Notes: generated by a model from the sequence alone, not told the origin. A stretch of DNA of 64,000 bases from Allomeiothermus silvanus DSM 9946 (GCF_000092125.1 NC_014212.1:1198001-1262000), one strand, 5' to 3'; shown: positions 24,250 through 32,754, numbered from the stretch's first letter. Numbers and translations: made by a program.

Positions 24250-25312
24250 TGTAATCGGTCAACACATTTGAGACTCTTTGAGGAACCGACTCCTCTTGCA
24301 TCTTAGCCAAAAACTCCAGCGGAGCAAGACCCCCCAGGGCCATGTGAGGCCTTCGGCGGTTGTAGTAGTCCAGGTAGGTATCCAGCTCTGCCTGCAGCTC
24401 GCTGAGCGGGGTGGGCAAAGGCCGGGTGTAGAACTCCTCCTTGAAGGTCCGCTGCATCCGCTCCACGTGACCATTGAGTTTAGGACTCCTCGGCGGTAGC
24501 ACAAACAAGGCAATCCCCAGAGCACAGCAGGCCTCCTCAAACTCGGCCATGAACTCGCTGCCCCCATCCACCTGGATGGCCCGGATGGGAAAAGGGGCCC
24601 TGGCCAGAAGCAAGGACAAGAACCCCTCAGAAAGCTTAGCCGTGGCCCGGCTGTGCACCTCCGCCAGGACAAACCGGCTATGGAGGTCAATCGCCGAGAA
24701 GTGCTTGACCATGCTTCCCGGTCCTAAGGTCAGGGTGAGGGTGTCCACCTGGACCAGGTCCCCAGGAGCCCTGGCCTCGTATCCTCGGGGCTTCCTTTTG
24801 GCGTAGGGCCGGTTTACCCTTCGCTTTAGCTTCCCTCTTTGAGTCCGGGCCAGGTAGCCGGCCACGCTCTCGATACGTCGGTGCTTCTCCAGGTAGGCCA
24901 GGATGCGCCCCACCGTGCGTTCGCTCATCTGGAAACCCTCCTTGCGGAGGGTAAGCCAGATGGACCAGCGTCCCCAGGTGGGGTTTTCCTTGCGGAGAGT
25001 TTCTATTCTAATGAGCAGCCCTGGGGTCCAGTGGACCTTTGTGCGCAGGTGCTTAGGGCGGCGGGAGCGGGGTTTGAGTCCAGCCAGGCCCTTTTCTTTT
25101 AGGGCTTTTTGCCAGCGGTGGTAGGTGGCCCGGCTGATCCCGACCAGGTCCTGGATCTCCTTCCAGCTCTTTTTACTTTCACGCAGGGCTTTGACCAGTC
25201 GGAGCTTGCGCAGACGTTCCTGGACCTCTGGGTCGCTTGCGTTGGCCTCGGCCAGCCTCTGTGCTTGTCTAGCGCCTCTCCATATCTCTCGGCCAACGGT
25301 GGTAAACTGCAC
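24176..25312 (-). CDS. IS481-family transposase, copy 1
   Basis: 378 residues. An N-terminal helix-turn-helix ([21 protein letters not shown]) precedes an rve integrase core with the DDE triad: D in VQVDTLT, D in [10 protein letters not shown] in [13 protein letters not shown]. The C-terminal [17 protein letters not shown] is typical of the family. The IS itself supplies no stop codon, so the last ~25 residues are read from the adjacent tandem 83-bp copy. The identical frame occurs in copy 2. Confidence 0.88.
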   Translation of the reverse strand: MQFTTVGREIWRGARQAQRLAEANASDPEVQERLRKLRLVKALRESKKSWKEIQDLVGISRATYHRWQKALKEKGLAGLKPRSRRPKHLRTKVHWTPGLLIRIETLRKENPTWGRWSIWLTLRKEGFQMSERTVGRILAYLEKHRRIESVAGYLARTQRGKLKRRVNRPYAKRKPRGYEARAPGDLVQVDTLTLTLGPGSMVKHFSAIDLHSRFVLAEVHSRATAKLSEGFLSLLLARAPFPIRAIQVDGGSEFMAEFEEACCALGIALFVLPPRSPKLNGHVERMQRTFKEEFYTRPLPTPLSELQAELDTYLDYYNRRRPHMALGGLAPLEFLAKMQEESVPQRVSNVLTDYRVLLRWSFWLRCKRSRFLKESQMC

Positions 25313-25389
25313 CTGGGGAACCTCCTTTCCTGGTCGGTTCCCCTCTTTTTATCCCAGCTTAGAGTCTCACATGTGTTTGTCCGGGTTCA
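24250..25389 (-). mobile_element. IS481-family element, copy 1 (1140 bp)
   Basis: Ends are TGTAATCGGTC-AACACAT-TTGAGACTCT on the left, and the complementary TGAACCCGGACAAACACAT-TGAGACTCT on the right: imperfect inverted repeats. Length equals that of copy 2 at 37668. No target duplication is evident, consistent with rearrangement of the left end, where 83 bp is tandemly repeated. The transposase reads toward the tRNA promoter. Confidence 0.85.
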
Positions 25390-25406
25390 GCCGATCGGGG
25401 GGATGT

Positions 25407-25817
25407 ATGGTGGACGCTAGACACTCCAAAGCAGGTTCTCCACAGATGTCCTGGCGGGAGGTCTTAGTGATTCACAAAACCCTCCGGGGCATCGGTTGGG
25501 AGAGTTTGTTGGTAGATAGGGGGGAGTCCGGTTATCGCAACGAATTCTTGCCCGATGGGCGGATCGTCTACCCTGGAGAAGGGCTACGGGGTAACCAGCA
25601 ACCCACCGGGGGCAACCGAATTTTGCTGGAGGCTTACGCAGATAAACGCCCCATGCGGGTTTTTGCCCGCGAGGGTCCCAACCGCTGGTGTGATTTAGGA
25701 AAGTATCGGGTCGAGAAGGTGCAGTACAGTTGGTTGCCGCCCGAACGACGCTATATCTACAGGTTCACCTTGACGCCCGAGTTATCCACAGATTATGAGT
25801 CTAAATTGTGGCTGTAA
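25407..25817 (+). CDS. SRA/YDG-like domain protein
   Basis: 136 residues from ATG 25407 after a GGGGGG-rich site, 18 bp from the IS edge. The core (DGRIVYPGEGLRGNQQ, then GNRILLEAY, KRPMRVFAREG and DLGKYRVEKV) resembles the SRA/YDG fold that binds modified bases and occurs in type IV restriction enzymes. No nuclease domain is attached, so it is a stand-alone reader, a truncated gene, or another small beta-barrel family. The IS upstream may have removed a partner or N-terminal part. Its 3' end contains the first DnaA box of the adjacent cluster. Confidence 0.5.
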   Translation: MVDARHSKAGSPQMSWREVLVIHKTLRGIGWESLLVDRGESGYRNEFLPDGRIVYPGEGLRGNQQPTGGNRILLEAYADKRPMRVFAREGPNRWCDLGKYRVEKVQYSWLPPERRYIYRFTLTPELSTDYESKLWL

Positions 25818-25887
25818 CACCGGGAAACCGGCTTTATCCACAAAGTTATCCACAGCTTATCCACAGATCGCCGGGGAATTATTCACA
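25782..25887. promoter_or_regulatory. Cluster of DnaA boxes
   Basis: TTATCCACA occurs at 25782, 25834, 25846 and 25857, and TTATTCACA at 25879, all in one orientation. Starts of the last four are separated by 12, 11 and 22 bp, close to whole helical turns, so DnaA would bind on one face. The cluster overlaps the 3' ends of the SRA-like gene and trpF. No dnaA or dnaN gene and no marked AT-rich unwinding region is adjacent, so a titration or regulatory site is as likely as an origin. Confidence 0.75.
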
Positions 25888-26503
25888 GCTGAGCTGATCT
25901 TGAAACCACATCCAGGAAACTCCTGACTTTCTGACCATCTTTGACCCCAGGGCTCTCCTCAACCCCGCTCGAGACATCCACTGCATAGGGCTGCAAAGCC
26001 AGTACCGAAGGCAAATTCTCTGGGTTCAGCCCACCGGCTACGATGAGCCGGGGATGCCCTAGGAAGGGCTCCAGCCACGCGAGCGGGTATCCCTGCCCAC
26101 TCCCGGGGTTGACCCCGTCTAGCATCAAAGCGTCGCAGGGATAAGTCAGGGCTTGCTCGAGCATGGCCGCATCGGCGGGTCCGCTCAGTTTGAAAGCTTT
26201 GATGAGTGGATAGTGGCGACGCACCTCCTCGGCCCACGCCGGGGGCTCAAAGCCGTGGAACTGGACAACTTGGAGCTTGGCCTGCGCCATGTGAGCGAGT
26301 ACCGCCTCGGGCGGGGAATCTTGGAACACCCCGACCCGGCAGATAAAAGGTCCCAGTTGCTCGCTGATCCGGCGGGCGTGCTCGGGCGGGCGGTAGCGTT
26401 TGGTACCCGGAACCAAGATAAACCCCACTGCCCAAGCCCCCAGCCGCTCGGCCAGCAAGGCGTCTTCGGGGCGGGTGATGCCGCAGATTTTTGCTCTTGT
26501 CAC
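25883..26503 (-). CDS. trpF: Phosphoribosylanthranilate isomerase
   Basis: 206 residues, GTG start. TrpF catalyses the Amadori rearrangement of phosphoribosylanthranilate in tryptophan synthesis. The family start KICGITRPEDA includes the catalytic Cys. VVQFHG, the catalytic Asp in LMLDGVNPGSGQG and the phosphate loop VAGGLNPEN are visible. A -10-like TAAGCT lies 6 nt before the GTG, suggesting a leaderless message. It stands alone rather than in a trp operon. The last DnaA box overlaps its stop codon. Confidence 0.95.
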   Translation of the reverse strand: MTRAKICGITRPEDALLAERLGAWAVGFILVPGTKRYRPPEHARRISEQLGPFICRVGVFQDSPPEAVLAHMAQAKLQVVQFHGFEPPAWAEEVRRHYPLIKAFKLSGPADAAMLEQALTYPCDALMLDGVNPGSGQGYPLAWLEPFLGHPRLIVAGGLNPENLPSVLALQPYAVDVSSGVEESPGVKDGQKVRSFLDVVSRSAQL

Positions 26504-26520
26504 CCTTTCAGCTTATTCCG

Positions 26521-26571
26521 CCGTACAGCGCTGTGAGAATAGACATACCTTGACTTCATCGTGCTGTACGG
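26521..26571. repeat. Inverted repeat between trpF and glycosyltransferase
   Basis: CCGTACAGC (26521-26529) and its complement GCTGTACGG (26563-26571) flank 33 bp in the divergent intergenic space. It could be an operator pair or hairpin; nothing more can be said. Confidence 0.35.
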
Positions 26572-26625
26572 GCGAAGCCTGGCGGCTTGAGCCCAGGATG
26601 ACACGGCAGTGGCAAAATACGGTAA

Positions 26626-27363
26626 ATGATCAGTATCTTGGTGCCCACCCGAGGAAGGCCTGCGCTTTTGCGCCGGGCTCTGCGCTCGCTACAGCTGCAA
26701 AGCTACGTCCAGTGGGAAGCACTGGTAGCTGACGATGGAGAGGGAGAGGGGGTAGAAGCGGCCCAGTCGTTGCAAGATCCTCGCATCCGACCCTTTCTCA
26801 ACCCCGGTAAGGGGCAAGTCGAAGCCAGAAACGCAGGCCTCGAGCGAGCCCACGGCGAAGTGGTCGCTTTGCTGGACGATGACGATTGGTGGGAAGACGA
26901 ATACCATCTGCACCGCGTCTTGCGGGCGCTGCGCAACGGACCCGCGCTGGTATACCGGGGCGGCTGGCTGGTGCACGAGCGCGAAGGAATCGAGCTCGAG
27001 CGCTATCCCTTTGACTTCGCCGCAACCCCCCAAAGCTTGCGCCAGGACAATACCTTATTGGCTTCTGCGGTAGCCTATCCGCGCATACTGCACGAGCAGT
27101 TGGGAAAGTTTGACCCCGAGATGGCCGACTACTGGGATTGGGACTGGTATTTGCGGGTGGTTGCGGCTGGATACCCGCTGTTACGGCTACCGGGTCGGGG
27201 TGTCGCTGTTGCCCAACATGGAGCCAACGCTTCTTACGGGGCCCGTTTAGCCGAGCGCCAGGCCAACCTTGACCGCTTGGTGCGCAAACATGGGCTGAGC
27301 GGAGTGGTACTCAAGGACCACCGTAGCCTGCTCGAGCCGGGTCAGGCTCCAGCAATTCCCTAA
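26626..27363 (+). CDS. Family 2 glycosyltransferase
   Basis: 245 residues, ATG start. A GT-A fold is indicated by ISILVPTRGRPALLRRALRSL at the N terminus, the nucleotide-sugar site VADDGE, and the metal-binding LLDDDDWW near residue 85. The WDWDWYLR block suits the acceptor side. No membrane segment is seen, so it is cytosolic, probably making a surface polysaccharide or glycolipid. A CAAAAT hexamer lies 7 nt upstream of ATG. It ends 3 bp before the convergent ppk stop. Confidence 0.88.
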   Translation: MISILVPTRGRPALLRRALRSLQLQSYVQWEALVADDGEGEGVEAAQSLQDPRIRPFLNPGKGQVEARNAGLERAHGEVVALLDDDDWWEDEYHLHRVLRALRNGPALVYRGGWLVHEREGIELERYPFDFAATPQSLRQDNTLLASAVAYPRILHEQLGKFDPEMADYWDWDWYLRVVAAGYPLLRLPGRGVAVAQHGANASYGARLAERQANLDRLVRKHGLSGVVLKDHRSLLEPGQAPAIP

Positions 27364-27365
27364 GG

Positions 27366-29219
27366 TCATAGCTGCTGGGCATTGTGCTTACCTTTCCACA
27401 AGGCTTTTTGTGAGCCGTCGTGGTACAAGATAAAAGTGTTCACGTCATCCTTTAGCTGGCTTTTAAGCAGCCGCAAGACCTGGCGCTTGGCTTCCGGGTC
27501 GAGTACTGGAAAGAATAGCTCGTAGCGGCGGTCCAGGTTGCGCGGCATGAGGTCGGCGCTCCCGGCCCAAACCGTCCACTTGCCCTTGTTTTTGAAAGCC
27601 GCTACCCGGGCGTGCTCTAGGTAGCGCCCTACCAGGCTGCGGGCGTGGAACTTGGGGTGGAGCAGGGTGAGAGTGCTGCGCACGATCAGGTCTACCCGCG
27701 CTCCTTTCTCGGCGGCTTCCTCGAGCGCAGCCAGGATGGTGGGATCGGTGAGATGATTGAACTTGAGGATGATCTGCCCCTTTTTGTGGGCCTCTCCCTG
27801 GATGGCCTCGAGGAGGGCTTCGCGGATGGCCGGACCGGTTTTGATAAGGGTAGGTGCTGGTGCGTGGCGGGCTTCTAACGCCCGGAAGAACGCGGCTACT
27901 TCTTTAGTTACCTTAGGGTTGGCGGTAAATAGAGACAAGTCGGTGTACAGCGAGCCGTTGAGGGCGTTATAGTTGCCGGTACCCAGGTGGGCATAGGCCC
28001 TACGGCCTCGCCGTACCCATAGAGCTTTGGCGTGAACCTTTTTAGCGGGTAGGGGCAATACCCGTACCCCCGCTTTCCTAAAGCGCAAACTCCAGTAGAG
28101 GTTCAACAGTTCGTCAAAGCGTGCTCGCGCCTCCAACAGCACTGCCACGTCCTTCCCCGCTTTAGCAGCCGATATCAAGGCCTCGGCAACCCCGTTTTCC
28201 CTCCCCAGGCGGTATAAGGTGGCCCGTATGGCTTCTACCTTGGGATCATTGGCCGCAGCCCACGCAAAAGCCTCTACCGCCCGGTAGTCTTGGTAAGGGT
28301 GATATAGCAGCAAATCCTGCTCATCGAGCGTAGTCCAGGGGTTTTTTATAAAGCGGCGGGGTTTCTCGGGTGGTCGCGGGGCGAAACGCTCTTTGGCGGG
28401 TCCGGCGGCTACCAAGATGTTGACAAAGCGCAAGTCAAGCGGAGGGGCCAGGCGGAATACCTCTTCGGCGGCCAGTCCCAGAGCCTCCCGAATGGCTTCG
28501 GCCCAGTGGGGAGGGAAATCCTCCTCGACCTCGAGGTGGCTCACCTTGCCGTCTAGACGGGCTTCTAGGGCTTCAGGTAACTCATCCCAATCCACCCGGC
28601 TGCGCTCGAGGGAAGCCAAACGAATCACCCGTAGCTCGTACAGCTTGGCGGGATAGGGCAAGAATAAGTCGTTGCGGTGGCGCACCAGCTCCCCCAACCG
28701 CACGAAGCTGCCCTCGCGCCCAGGGATTGGCAGCAGGCGGGGGATGCTCTCGGGAAGGCGGATCAACGTTTGCAGCAAGCCTTCTCCGCTGGCGAAATAT
28801 AGCGCCCGGCTGGAGAGATCAGCCAGGCCCTCGGGCTGGATGAGGTCGGTCTTGGGAGCTACTTCCTCTGCCAGGTACGCCCCAAAATAGCGCAGCTCGG
28901 CCTTGCTGAGCTTGTCAGGAGGGAGTACCCGCATTCCTAAGGGCTCGAGTTCTGGCAAGAAGCGCCGGTAGCAATCCTCGGCGAAGTCGGCCTGGGATTT
29001 GGCCTCCAGCAGAAGGGCCTGGTATCCTTCACTGCCCCGTTCCTCCAGGAAGGCTCGAGAGATCCGGGCGGAGAAAAACTCGTCCAGGTTAGCCGCCCAG
29101 ATCTCCAAAAAACGCAAGCGTTCCAGCACTGGGAAGTCGGGACGCTCGGTTTGCAGCAACACCCGCCGGTTGAACTGGAGCCAGGCGGCCTCTTGTGATA
29201 TGCGCAGCGGTGGGGCCAT
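27366..29219 (-). CDS. ppk1: Polyphosphate kinase 1
   Basis: About 617 residues from ATG 29219; a TTG three codons upstream is an alternative. PPK1 polymerises ATP gamma-phosphate into polyphosphate. The N domain (FNRRVLLQTERPDFPVLERL, WAANLDEFF), PYQDY region and the two PLD-like C domains are present. Catalytic His residues appear in KVHAKALW and HPKFHARS. It is divergently oriented from ppx across a 128-bp gap, placing synthesis and breakdown genes side by side. Confidence 0.95.
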   Translation of the reverse strand: MAPPLRISQEAAWLQFNRRVLLQTERPDFPVLERLRFLEIWAANLDEFFSARISRAFLEERGSEGYQALLLEAKSQADFAEDCYRRFLPELEPLGMRVLPPDKLSKAELRYFGAYLAEEVAPKTDLIQPEGLADLSSRALYFASGEGLLQTLIRLPESIPRLLPIPGREGSFVRLGELVRHRNDLFLPYPAKLYELRVIRLASLERSRVDWDELPEALEARLDGKVSHLEVEEDFPPHWAEAIREALGLAAEEVFRLAPPLDLRFVNILVAAGPAKERFAPRPPEKPRRFIKNPWTTLDEQDLLLYHPYQDYRAVEAFAWAAANDPKVEAIRATLYRLGRENGVAEALISAAKAGKDVAVLLEARARFDELLNLYWSLRFRKAGVRVLPLPAKKVHAKALWVRRGRRAYAHLGTGNYNALNGSLYTDLSLFTANPKVTKEVAAFFRALEARHAPAPTLIKTGPAIREALLEAIQGEAHKKGQIILKFNHLTDPTILAALEEAAEKGARVDLIVRSTLTLLHPKFHARSLVGRYLEHARVAAFKNKGKWTVWAGSADLMPRNLDRRYELFFPVLDPEAKRQVLRLLKSQLKDDVNTFILYHDGSQKALWKGKHNAQQL

Positions 29220-29335
29220 TAGCTCCAAGTTTGTCAGGCATATGTCAGGGAAATATGAGCCTGACCCTGCCTAGAGGGAAAGGTCTCACCATAAAAGTAC
29301 CTATGCTCATCCAAGCGCTTGTTCTCCAAGGCGAA

Positions 29336-29341
29336 TATGAT
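29336..29341 (+). promoter_or_regulatory. -10 element of leaderless ppx
   Basis: TATGAT ends 6 nt before ATG 29348, so transcription would start at or next to the start codon. No good -35 is visible. Confidence 0.5.
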
Positions 29342-29347
29342 GCGCCT

Positions 29348-30853
29348 ATGCAGCGTATTGGGATTGTGGATTTGGGCTCAGGAACCAGCCGCCTAGTAGT
29401 CTTCGCTTATGAGCCAGGTAAGCACTTTCGCCTGGTAGATGAGATTCGCGAGCCGGTAAGGCTGGGCGAGGGATTGGGGCAGGGGGGAAGGCTCTCCTCC
29501 GCTGCGATAGAGCGGGCCATCTCCGCGCTTCGCTTATATGCCGATTTCGCTCAGGCTACTACCCTGGACCGGCTCGAGGCCATCGCCACCTCCGCCCTTC
29601 GGGACGCCGAAAATGGCCCGGAGTTCCTACAGCGCATCCAGGAGATCGGCTTGCCCGTGCGCGTTCTCTCCGGCGCGGAGGAAGCCCAGTACGGGGTGCT
29701 GGCCGTGGCCAACAGCTTTGCTTGGGAAGACGCTTGGGTGATGGATTTGGGCGGGGGGAGCGCCCAGATCTCGCGCATGAAGGGCCGCCGCTACGCCTCC
29801 GGCGGGGCTTATCCGTTGGGGGCGGTACGGCTAAGCGAGCGGTTCCTCCGTTCAGACCCACCCAAAAAAAGCGAGATCGAGGAGTTGGAAAGCTTTGTTC
29901 GTAAGGAACTCAAGGAGATCCTCAAAAGGCTCAAACGCGAGCCATTGCCGCTAGTAGCGATGGGCGGTACGGTACGCAATCTCGCCAAGTTGGCCCAGAA
30001 GCGGCGGCATTACCCCCTGGATATCCTGCACGGTTATTGGCTTTCCCGAGAGGACTTGGAAAACCCACTCGAGGCCCTGCTGCGGCAGTCTGTAGCCGAG
30101 CGACGTGAGGCTGAAGGGCTGCAGCCCGACCGCGCCGACGTGATTCCCGCCGGGGGGTTGGTCTACCGCACGGTGCTGCGGGAGGCGGGCTTGGAGGGTC
30201 TGTGGATCAGCGGCCAGGGGGTGCGCGAAGGGTATTTTTACCAGTACTTTCTCCCCCCACCCCATCTGGTTCCCGACGTGCGGGGGTTTAGCGTGCGCAA
30301 TCTCTTTGCCCGCTACCCACAGGAGATAGCCCATACTGCCCGGGTGCGCAACTTCTGCCGCCAACTCTTCCGGGCCTTAGCCCCCTTACATGGCTATGGC
30401 CCACCCGAAGAGCGGCTGCTCGACGAAGCAGCCTTGCTCCACGACATCGGTATGAGCGTTGGCTATTACGACCACCACAAACACGGCGAGTACCTGGTGA
30501 TGGGCTCGGCCTTGCCGGGCCTTACCCACCGCGAACAGGCTTTGCTCGGCCTGTTGGTGCGTTACCACCGCAAAGGCGAACCCAAGCTAGGCAGCTACAA
30601 ACCGCTGATGCTTCCGGACGATGGCAAACGTCTGGAACGCCTGGCCGCGCTATTGCGCCTGGCCGAGTACCTCGAGCGCTCCCGCGCCGGGCGGGTGGAG
30701 GCTTTAGCCATCACGCTGGAAAGTAAACGGGTACGGCTGGGGCTCGAGGCCGCCGAAGAACCTTGGGTCGAGCTAGCCGAGGTTCGCAAACAGCAGGGGC
30801 TTTTTCGCAAAGCTTTCGGGCGGGAACTCGAGGTGTACTGGAAGCACCCCTAG
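29348..30853 (+). CDS. ppx: Exopolyphosphatase Ppx/GppA with HD domain
   Basis: 501 residues from ATG 29348; the open frame extends upstream but family similarity begins at RIGIVDLGSGTSRLVV. An ASKHA-fold phosphatase (GGGSAQISRM, VAMGGTVRNL) is followed by an HD domain (LLHDIGMSVGYYDHHKHGEY). It hydrolyses polyphosphate ends and possibly pppGpp. It is divergent from ppk and upstream of sixA and the CHAD gene, forming a polyphosphate cluster. Confidence 0.93.
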   Translation: MQRIGIVDLGSGTSRLVVFAYEPGKHFRLVDEIREPVRLGEGLGQGGRLSSAAIERAISALRLYADFAQATTLDRLEAIATSALRDAENGPEFLQRIQEIGLPVRVLSGAEEAQYGVLAVANSFAWEDAWVMDLGGGSAQISRMKGRRYASGGAYPLGAVRLSERFLRSDPPKKSEIEELESFVRKELKEILKRLKREPLPLVAMGGTVRNLAKLAQKRRHYPLDILHGYWLSREDLENPLEALLRQSVAERREAEGLQPDRADVIPAGGLVYRTVLREAGLEGLWISGQGVREGYFYQYFLPPPHLVPDVRGFSVRNLFARYPQEIAHTARVRNFCRQLFRALAPLHGYGPPEERLLDEAALLHDIGMSVGYYDHHKHGEYLVMGSALPGLTHREQALLGLLVRYHRKGEPKLGSYKPLMLPDDGKRLERLAALLRLAEYLERSRAGRVEALAITLESKRVRLGLEAAEEPWVELAEVRKQQGLFRKAFGRELEVYWKHP

Positions 30854-30874
30854 AAGCAAGCCGTGGGGATGGGC

Positions 30875-31144
30875 TAATACCGGATTCAAAAAGATAATCA
30901 TCCAAACCAAAGGCCCCCAGAGGCTATCTTTTTGAATCCAGAGCACACCCCTCCCTTGAGTACCGGCGCTAGCCGGGGGCCGATGGCCCTTCACTGACGG
31001 TCGGCGAAGAAAGCGTATCCCTTCCAAGGGGCGGTATCGCCCACCCCTCGCTTCGCTCGGCGAAACTACGCCACCGCTACGCGGATAACTTCGGTCGGGT
31101 TAGTTCGCCGCCATCCGGCGCCGAACTAACCGAATCTGGTATAA
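30875..31144. mobile_element. MITE-like element
   Basis: In the 354-bp space between ppx and sixA, outer ends are inverted: TACCGGATTC (30878-30887) and GAATCTGGTA (31132-31141), one mismatch. Inside are a perfect 15-bp inverted repeat starting GGATTCAAAAAG (30882-30896 with 30925-30939) and a 10-bp one, GGTTAGTTCG (31098-31107 with 31122-31131). No coding potential is seen. Nested palindromes with terminal repeats suggest a non-autonomous element; other copies would be needed as proof. Confidence 0.5.
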
Positions 31145-31207
31145 GTACCCCACGGGACGCGCAAGGCCCCAGGATGTGAGAGAATCAAGGGGAGGGCACT
31201 TAGATCT

Positions 31208-31693
31208 ATGCAGCTTTACCTCATTCGCCACGCCATCGCCGAAGATACTGCTCCGGAGGGCCGCAAAGACGATGCTCGACCCCTGAGCGAAGAGGGTGTG
31301 CGCCGCTTCCGTCAGGTGGTGAAAGGGCTAGACCGGCTCGAGGTGCGTTTCTCCAAGCTCTACCATAGCCCCAAGCTGCGGGCCGTGCAGACCGCTGATC
31401 TGCTGATGAAGCTGGTGGATGGGGAGAGCGAGGTCATGCCTGCTTTGGCCGAGCCCCCCCAAGAAATCTTGCTCGCGGCTTTGGCAGGCTTCGGTAAGGA
31501 AGACCGGGTGGGTATGGTCGGCCATGAGCCCTGGCTCAGCGAACTGTGCGCCTGGCTGGTGCTGGGGGATCGCCAGAAAGCTACCGCCTTTATCTTGAAA
31601 AAGGGGGGGATAGCCCGGCTGGAAGGCGAGCCAGAGCCCGGCAAGATGCAGCTATTGGCCTTGCTTCCGCCCAGCGTGCTGCGGGCGATTTGA
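31208..31693 (+). CDS. sixA: Phosphohistidine phosphatase SixA
   Basis: 161 residues, ATG start after GGGGAGGG. The histidine phosphatase signature LIRHAIAE stands at residues 4-11, with Arg in YHSPKLRAVQTA and the second His in MVGHEPWL. SixA-type enzymes remove phosphate from histidine of phosphotransfer proteins. Pairing with a CHAD protein and polyphosphate enzymes is common and suggests a phosphate-related role here. Confidence 0.9.
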   Translation: MQLYLIRHAIAEDTAPEGRKDDARPLSEEGVRRFRQVVKGLDRLEVRFSKLYHSPKLRAVQTADLLMKLVDGESEVMPALAEPPQEILLAALAGFGKEDRVGMVGHEPWLSELCAWLVLGDRQKATAFILKKGGIARLEGEPEPGKMQLLALLPPSVLRAI

Positions 31694-31715
31694 ACCGGAC
31701 TGGCCTGGATAGACC

Positions 31716-32399
31716 ATGATTACGCCCACCCGCTGGCTTCTTCACCTGGAAAACCACCTCCCCGTGGCCCGAAAAGGGGATGATCCCGAAGGGGTGCACC
31801 AGGTGCGCGTAGCTGGGCGGCGCCTGCGGGTCTGGCTCGAGCTGGGGGGGTACCAAGTGTTGCACGATGACCTACGCTGGTTGGTGCGGGGAGCCGGGAA
31901 GGTGCGCGACTTGGAAGTGATGCTGCACAGTCCGTTGCCTAAGTCTTTGGCCGCCTGGCTAGCCGAAAAACTCCAGGCGGCCCGTGAAGAACTCACCCCC
32001 ATGCTCGATTCTCCGCGTTTGATGGGGCTCACTCGAGCCCTGCATAACCTCCCCCCGCTCCCCATCTCCGAGGCGGAAAAAAGGCTGGAGCGCTTCGAAC
32101 GGCGGGTGCAAAAACGCGAGGCAACCTGGAACGCCACCCGCTCCTTCGAGGATTTGCACGCTTTGCGTCGGGCCTTGCGGCGGCTGCGCTATGCACGAGA
32201 ATACCTGGAGCAAGATGTGGAAGACCTCAAGGCTTTGCAAGAGGCCCTGGGCCAGTTGAACGACGCTGAAGTAGCCTTGCGTCACCTAGAGGAGTTCGAG
32301 GCTGCGGGTGGGCGAGCCGCGCCCAGCTACCGGAAGCTCCTCGAGACCCAGCGCGAGAAGGGGCTGGCTGCCGCCCGCGAGCTATTGGTTAAGGGATAA
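31716..32399 (+). CDS. CHAD domain protein
   Basis: 227 residues, helical. Conserved His and Arg/Lys pattern: GVHQVRVAGRRLRVWLEL and KVRDLEVML in the first half, ALRRALRRLRYAREYLEQ in the second. CHAD domains bind polyphosphate through a basic surface. It lies 22 bp after sixA and is probably co-transcribed. Its stop overlaps the convergent VOC gene by 11 bases. Confidence 0.9.
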   Translation: MITPTRWLLHLENHLPVARKGDDPEGVHQVRVAGRRLRVWLELGGYQVLHDDLRWLVRGAGKVRDLEVMLHSPLPKSLAAWLAEKLQAAREELTPMLDSPRLMGLTRALHNLPPLPISEAEKRLERFERRVQKREATWNATRSFEDLHALRRALRRLRYAREYLEQDVEDLKALQEALGQLNDAEVALRHLEEFEAAGGRAAPSYRKLLETQREKGLAAARELLVKG

Positions 32400-32754
32400 A
32401 CTCCAAGAACTCCAGCCGATTCCCAAACGGGTCGGTGGTGTAAAACCTTCTGCAACCCGGGATCATTTCATCCCACTGCACCGGGTATCCGGCCTTCTCC
32501 AGGCGTCGGGCTAGCCTTCGAATCTCGGTCACCACGAAGGCGGGGTGGGCTTTTTTGGCCGGTTGGAAAGGCTCTTCGATCCCTAAGTGAAGCTCCCGGT
32601 TATCCGCGAGTTTGAACCAGACACCTCCTCGGTGGAGGAGTTTTTGCGGTTTGGGGATCTCTGTTAGCTCGAGCAGTTCTGCGTAAAACGCCCGAGCCTG
32701 GGTCTCTTCGCCGTGCGGCATGGCTAGTTGAACATGATCCAACCCCTGGATCAT
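32389..32754 (-). CDS. VOC-family (glyoxalase-like) protein
   Basis: 121 residues from ATG 32754, with GGAGGTG just upstream. The pattern QGLDHVQLAMPHG, LHLGIEEPF and FYTTDPFGNRLEFLEF is that of the vicinal oxygen chelate fold; metal ligands are probably H7, the His in LHLGIEE and the Glu in LEFLEF. These proteins include lyases, dioxygenases and resistance proteins; the substrate cannot be told. Confidence 0.85.
   Translation of the reverse strand: MIQGLDHVQLAMPHGEETQARAFYAELLELTEIPKPQKLLHRGGVWFKLADNRELHLGIEEPFQPAKKAHPAFVVTEIRRLARRLEKAGYPVQWDEMIPGCRRFYTTDPFGNRLEFLEFIP

Noticed and set aside
25782-25887. Chromosomal origin of replication
   Set aside because: The DnaA boxes are real, but there is no dnaA/dnaN, no clear AT-rich unwinding region and no skew information, so I call only a box cluster.
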